Assembly: GCF_006704265.1 (NCBI RefSeq) | Contig: NZ_VIKA01000003.1 | Location: forward strand, 1-64,000 | Direction: 5' to 3' | DNA from: Elioraea sp. Yellowstone | GTDB taxonomy: Bacteria > Pseudomonadota > Alphaproteobacteria > Acetobacterales > Acetobacteraceae | DNA length: 64,000 bases | Made by a program: the position numbers and the translations under genes | The notes under the pieces: generated by a model | The model's input: the letters and a program-made list of their open reading frames with translations, nothing else | Database searches by the model: none | What the model was told of the DNA's origin: nothing | Part shown: positions 61,898 to 64,000 of the stretch, in pieces | How the letters are laid out: the number at the start of each line of letters is the position of its first letter | Position numbering within the stretch: the first letter of the stretch is position 1

Positions 61898-62785
61898 TCA
61901 CGCTGGCGCGGGGCGGGCCGGCCGGGTGGCCAACGCGAGCCCGGCGAAGATCAGCACCGCGGCCGGCAGCGCGAGCGCGCCGGGGATCTCGGCGAAGAAC
62001 ACCCAGCCCCAGAACAGTCCGGTCAGCACAATCACGTAGCCGACCTGGCTGACGAACACCCCGCCCTGATGCGTGAGCAGCCGGAAGTAGATCAGGTAGG
62101 CGGCGGCCTGCAGCATGCCCTGGATCAGGGCGAGCGCAGTCGCCGCGTCCGCGTCCGGCAGCCGTGCTTGGCCGAACGCCAGCGCGGCGGGGACGAGCCA
62201 GAGCACCGATGCGGCAAGCGTGCCGGCGGCCAGCACGAGGGGCGGGGCCGCCGGCGGGCGGAAGCGCACCGCGAACAGGTTCGATGCGGCGTAGCAGGCC
62301 GGGATCAGGCCGGAGAGCGCGGCCCAGGCGACCGATCCGCCCGCCGGCAGCACCGCGCCGGGCGACAGCGCCAGCGTCGTGCCGGCGAGCGCCAGCACCA
62401 CGCCGACCGCGCGTCGGCGGGTCGCGCGCTCGAGCCCCGCGGCGGCGGCGAGGAGGAAGGTGAGCAGGGGCGAGGCGGGGATCACCATCGCCAGCACACC
62501 CGCCGGCAGGTGCTGCAGCGTGACGAAGACCAGCGTGCCCGGCACCGCCGAGCCGAGCAGCCCGGCGCCGACATAGAAGCCGAGCGCGGCGGCATCCGCG
62601 GGCGGGATCTCGCGCCGCACCCAGGAGATCGCGGCCAGGATCGCCGCCGCCGCCGCCGTGTAGAACAGGGCATAGCCGACCGGCCCGATCCCATCCCCGA
62701 CCGCGAGCTTGCCGACCGCCGGAGTGACACCCCAGATCGTGCCGAGCGCGGCCAGGAGGAGGAGGGCGAGGGGCGAGGCCGGCAT
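61898..62785 (-). CDS. EamA family (drug/metabolite) transporter
   Basis: 295 residues with about ten membrane helices in two EamA repeats (LLLLAALGTIWGVTPAVGKLAV at the start of the first; WAALSGLIPACYAASNLFAVRF at the start of the second). Likely an inner-membrane exporter of a small metabolite; substrate unknown. Upstream of DUF445 by 50 bases, same strand. Confidence 0.88.
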   Translation of the reverse strand: MPASPLALLLLAALGTIWGVTPAVGKLAVGDGIGPVGYALFYTAAAAAILAAISWVRREIPPADAAALGFYVGAGLLGSAVPGTLVFVTLQHLPAGVLAMVIPASPLLTFLLAAAAGLERATRRRAVGVVLALAGTTLALSPGAVLPAGGSVAWAALSGLIPACYAASNLFAVRFRPPAAPPLVLAAGTLAASVLWLVPAALAFGQARLPDADAATALALIQGMLQAAAYLIYFRLLTHQGGVFVSQVGYVIVLTGLFWGWVFFAEIPGALALPAAVLIFAGLALATRPARPAPA

Positions 62786-62966
62786 TACGGTGCCGCGCGG
62801 TGGCGGGCGGCCGAGTCCCGGTCGCGGTTGCGGCCGGGACGGCATGGCTGCGGCCCGACCCATGCGTGGCGGATCAACAGGTTGCACGCGCCTCTTGTCC
62901 CTCCCGTTGCGGTGCCGGCTCGTCATGATTGAACCGGGCCGGGCGGAAGGGCATGCTCCGCGCCGC

Positions 62967-63677
62967 ATGCGTCCCCCGGCCACCCCGACCCGCGAGATGC
63001 TCAGGCTGCCGCACGGCCCCACCGAGGTCGAGTGGCGGCGCAGCGCGCGCGCGCGGCGGGTGACGCTGCGGATCGATCCCGCAGCCGGGGCGGTGGTGGT
63101 GACGCTGCCGCTGCGCGCCGGGCGGGGGCAGGGCATGGCCCTGTTGCAGGCGCACAGCCGTTGGGTGGCGGACCGGCTGGGCGCGCTGGCGCCGCACGTG
63201 CCGTTCGCGGACGGCGCGATGGTGCTGCTGCTCGGCGAACCTCATCCGATCCGGCATTGTCCCGACGGACTTGGGGGAGTGTGGCTGGAGGCGGGCGAGA
63301 TCCGGGTCGCCGGCGACCCCGCGTTCCTGGCACGGCGGGTCGCCGACTGGTTCCGCGCCGAGGCGCGGCGGCGCATCACGCCGCGCGCGCTCGATCACGC
63401 GGCGCGGATCGGCAGGTCGGTGCGCCGGATCGCGATCAAGGACCAGCGCAGCCGCTGGGCCTCCTGCGCGCCGGACGGGACGCTGGCGTTCTCGTGGCGG
63501 CTCGTGATGGCACCGGAATGGGTTCTCGACTATGTCGTCGCCCACGAGGTCGCGCATCTGCGCGAGATGAACCACTCGGCGCGCTTCTGGGCGCTGGTCG
63601 CGTCGCTCACCCCGCATGCCGCGGCGGCCAAGTCGTGGCTGGCCCGCAACGGGGCGCGTCTCCTGCGCTACGGTTGA
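62967..63677 (+). CDS. M48 family metallopeptidase, YgjP-like (DUF45)
   Basis: 236 residues. Beta-rich N-terminus (EVEWRRSARARRVTLRIDPAAGAVVVTLP), then the family middle (VRRIAIKDQRSRWASCAPDGTLAFSWRLVMAP) and the zinc site YVVAHEVAHLREMNHSARFW. YgjP-type proteins are small cytoplasmic metalloproteins often near restriction systems or housekeeping genes. Start is uncertain: ATG at 62926, 62967 or 62997 are in frame with no strong ribosome site. Confidence 0.88.
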   Translation: MRPPATPTREMLRLPHGPTEVEWRRSARARRVTLRIDPAAGAVVVTLPLRAGRGQGMALLQAHSRWVADRLGALAPHVPFADGAMVLLLGEPHPIRHCPDGLGGVWLEAGEIRVAGDPAFLARRVADWFRAEARRRITPRALDHAARIGRSVRRIAIKDQRSRWASCAPDGTLAFSWRLVMAPEWVLDYVVAHEVAHLREMNHSARFWALVASLTPHAAAAKSWLARNGARLLRYG

Positions 63678-63692
63678 GGGGATGTGCGGCTC

Positions 63693-63721
63693 GGAGGGGA
63701 GGGCCGGTCGCCGCCCCCTCC
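63693..63721. terminator. Hairpin between M48 gene and acnA (converging)
   Basis: GGAGGGG (63693-63699) and CCCCTCC (63715-63721) form a 7-bp GC stem with a 15-base loop, 16 bases after the metallopeptidase stop. Confidence 0.4.
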
Positions 63722-63798
63722 GGCGGTCATGCGTGGGAAGCCGCCGCGGCGGGCCGCAATCCCGTCCGTGCCCTGGCCCCCGATCCCGGACCGGAGCG

Positions 63799-64000
63799 CT
63801 ACGCCGCCTTGGCCATGCCGCGCAGCACGTAGTGCAGGATGCCGCCGTGGCGATAGTACTCGACCTCGTCCACGGTATCGATGCGGCAGAGCACCGGCAC
63901 CCTGTCGACGGCGCCGGTCGGCCGGTGGATCACCAGCTGAAGCTCCATGCGCGGCTTGAGGTCGGCGAGACCGAGGATGTCCAGCACCTCCTCGCCGGTG
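63799..64000 (-). CDS. acnA: Aconitate hydratase, C-terminal fragment (cut by window edge)
   Basis: The last about 66 residues: TGEEVLDILGLADLKPRM, then a basic beta stretch with VDRVPVLCRIDTVDEVEYYRHGGILHYVLR. The pattern ...CRIDT-x-(D/E)EV-x-YY-HGGIL-YVLR is the end of AcnA-type aconitases, which interconvert citrate and isocitrate. The start is to the right of the window. A GTG at 63985-63987 is internal. Confidence 0.9.
   Translation of the reverse strand, partial: TGEEVLDILGLADLKPRMELQLVIHRPTGAVDRVPVLCRIDTVDEVEYYRHGGILHYVLRGMAKAA

Overview
The window is high-GC (about 70 percent by eye), densely packed chromosomal DNA. Gene content and protein style (AapJQMP-type amino-acid transporter, a TRAP transporter, a lipoylated pyruvate dehydrogenase beta subunit, a stand-alone EF-G, DUF445, host-attachment family protein) fit an alphaproteobacterium of the Rhodospirillales, most likely Acetobacteraceae. 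That placement is inference from protein style; there is no rRNA or tRNA in the window to test it. Both edges cut genes: the tail of a SPOR-repeat protein on the left and the C-terminus of aconitase on the right.

1-10.8 kb: After the SPOR fragment comes a scarred stretch (about 560-1357) with remnants of two IS families and a decayed enoyl-CoA hydratase gene. A minus-strand acyl-CoA catabolic operon follows (acyl-CoA dehydrogenase, SDR, MaoC hydratase), divergent from a second SDR. A luciferase-like oxidoreductase and a complete polar amino-acid ABC transporter (aapJQMP order) follow. A frameshifted IS5-type transposase relic lies at 10.3-10.64 kb.

10.8-19.9 kb: A tightly overlapping minus-strand operon for homogentisate catabolism: homogentisate 1,2-dioxygenase, fumarylacetoacetase-like hydrolase, an unusual metallo-beta-lactamase-fold protein, an FAD aromatic hydroxylase, a DUF2783 small protein and maleylacetoacetate isomerase. 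The hydroxylase plus small protein resemble the MhaA/MhaB 3-hydroxyphenylacetate 6-hydroxylase, which makes homogentisate. A divergent MarR regulator and a TRAP transporter (dctPQM) complete a likely regulon; two copies of one inverted repeat flank marR.

20-31.4 kb: S9 peptidase, a carbohydrate ABC importer lacking its ATPase, and a five-gene dipeptide-type ABC importer operon.

31.6-37.3 kb: transketolase-gap-pgk, then small secreted proteins and a Nudix gene with an internal deletion.

37.6-54 kb: A 1039-residue minus-strand protein fuses a lipase-like alpha/beta hydrolase, a macro/M17-N-like domain and a CHAT caspase-like protease. It is the most unusual gene here. Then come EF-G, an ABC exporter, enolase, an FtsB-like protein, and pdhA-pdhB-pdhC-lpd, with a palindromic repeat element between pdhC and lpd. 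OsmC and 1-Cys peroxiredoxin genes are divergent.

54-64 kb: a sulfatase-fold protein that has lost its catalytic and metal-binding residues, a small membrane protein, a host-attachment family protein, a GT4 glycosyltransferase plus amylo-alpha-1,6-glucosidase pair, an amidase, DUF445, an EamA transporter, a YgjP-type metallopeptidase and the aconitase tail.
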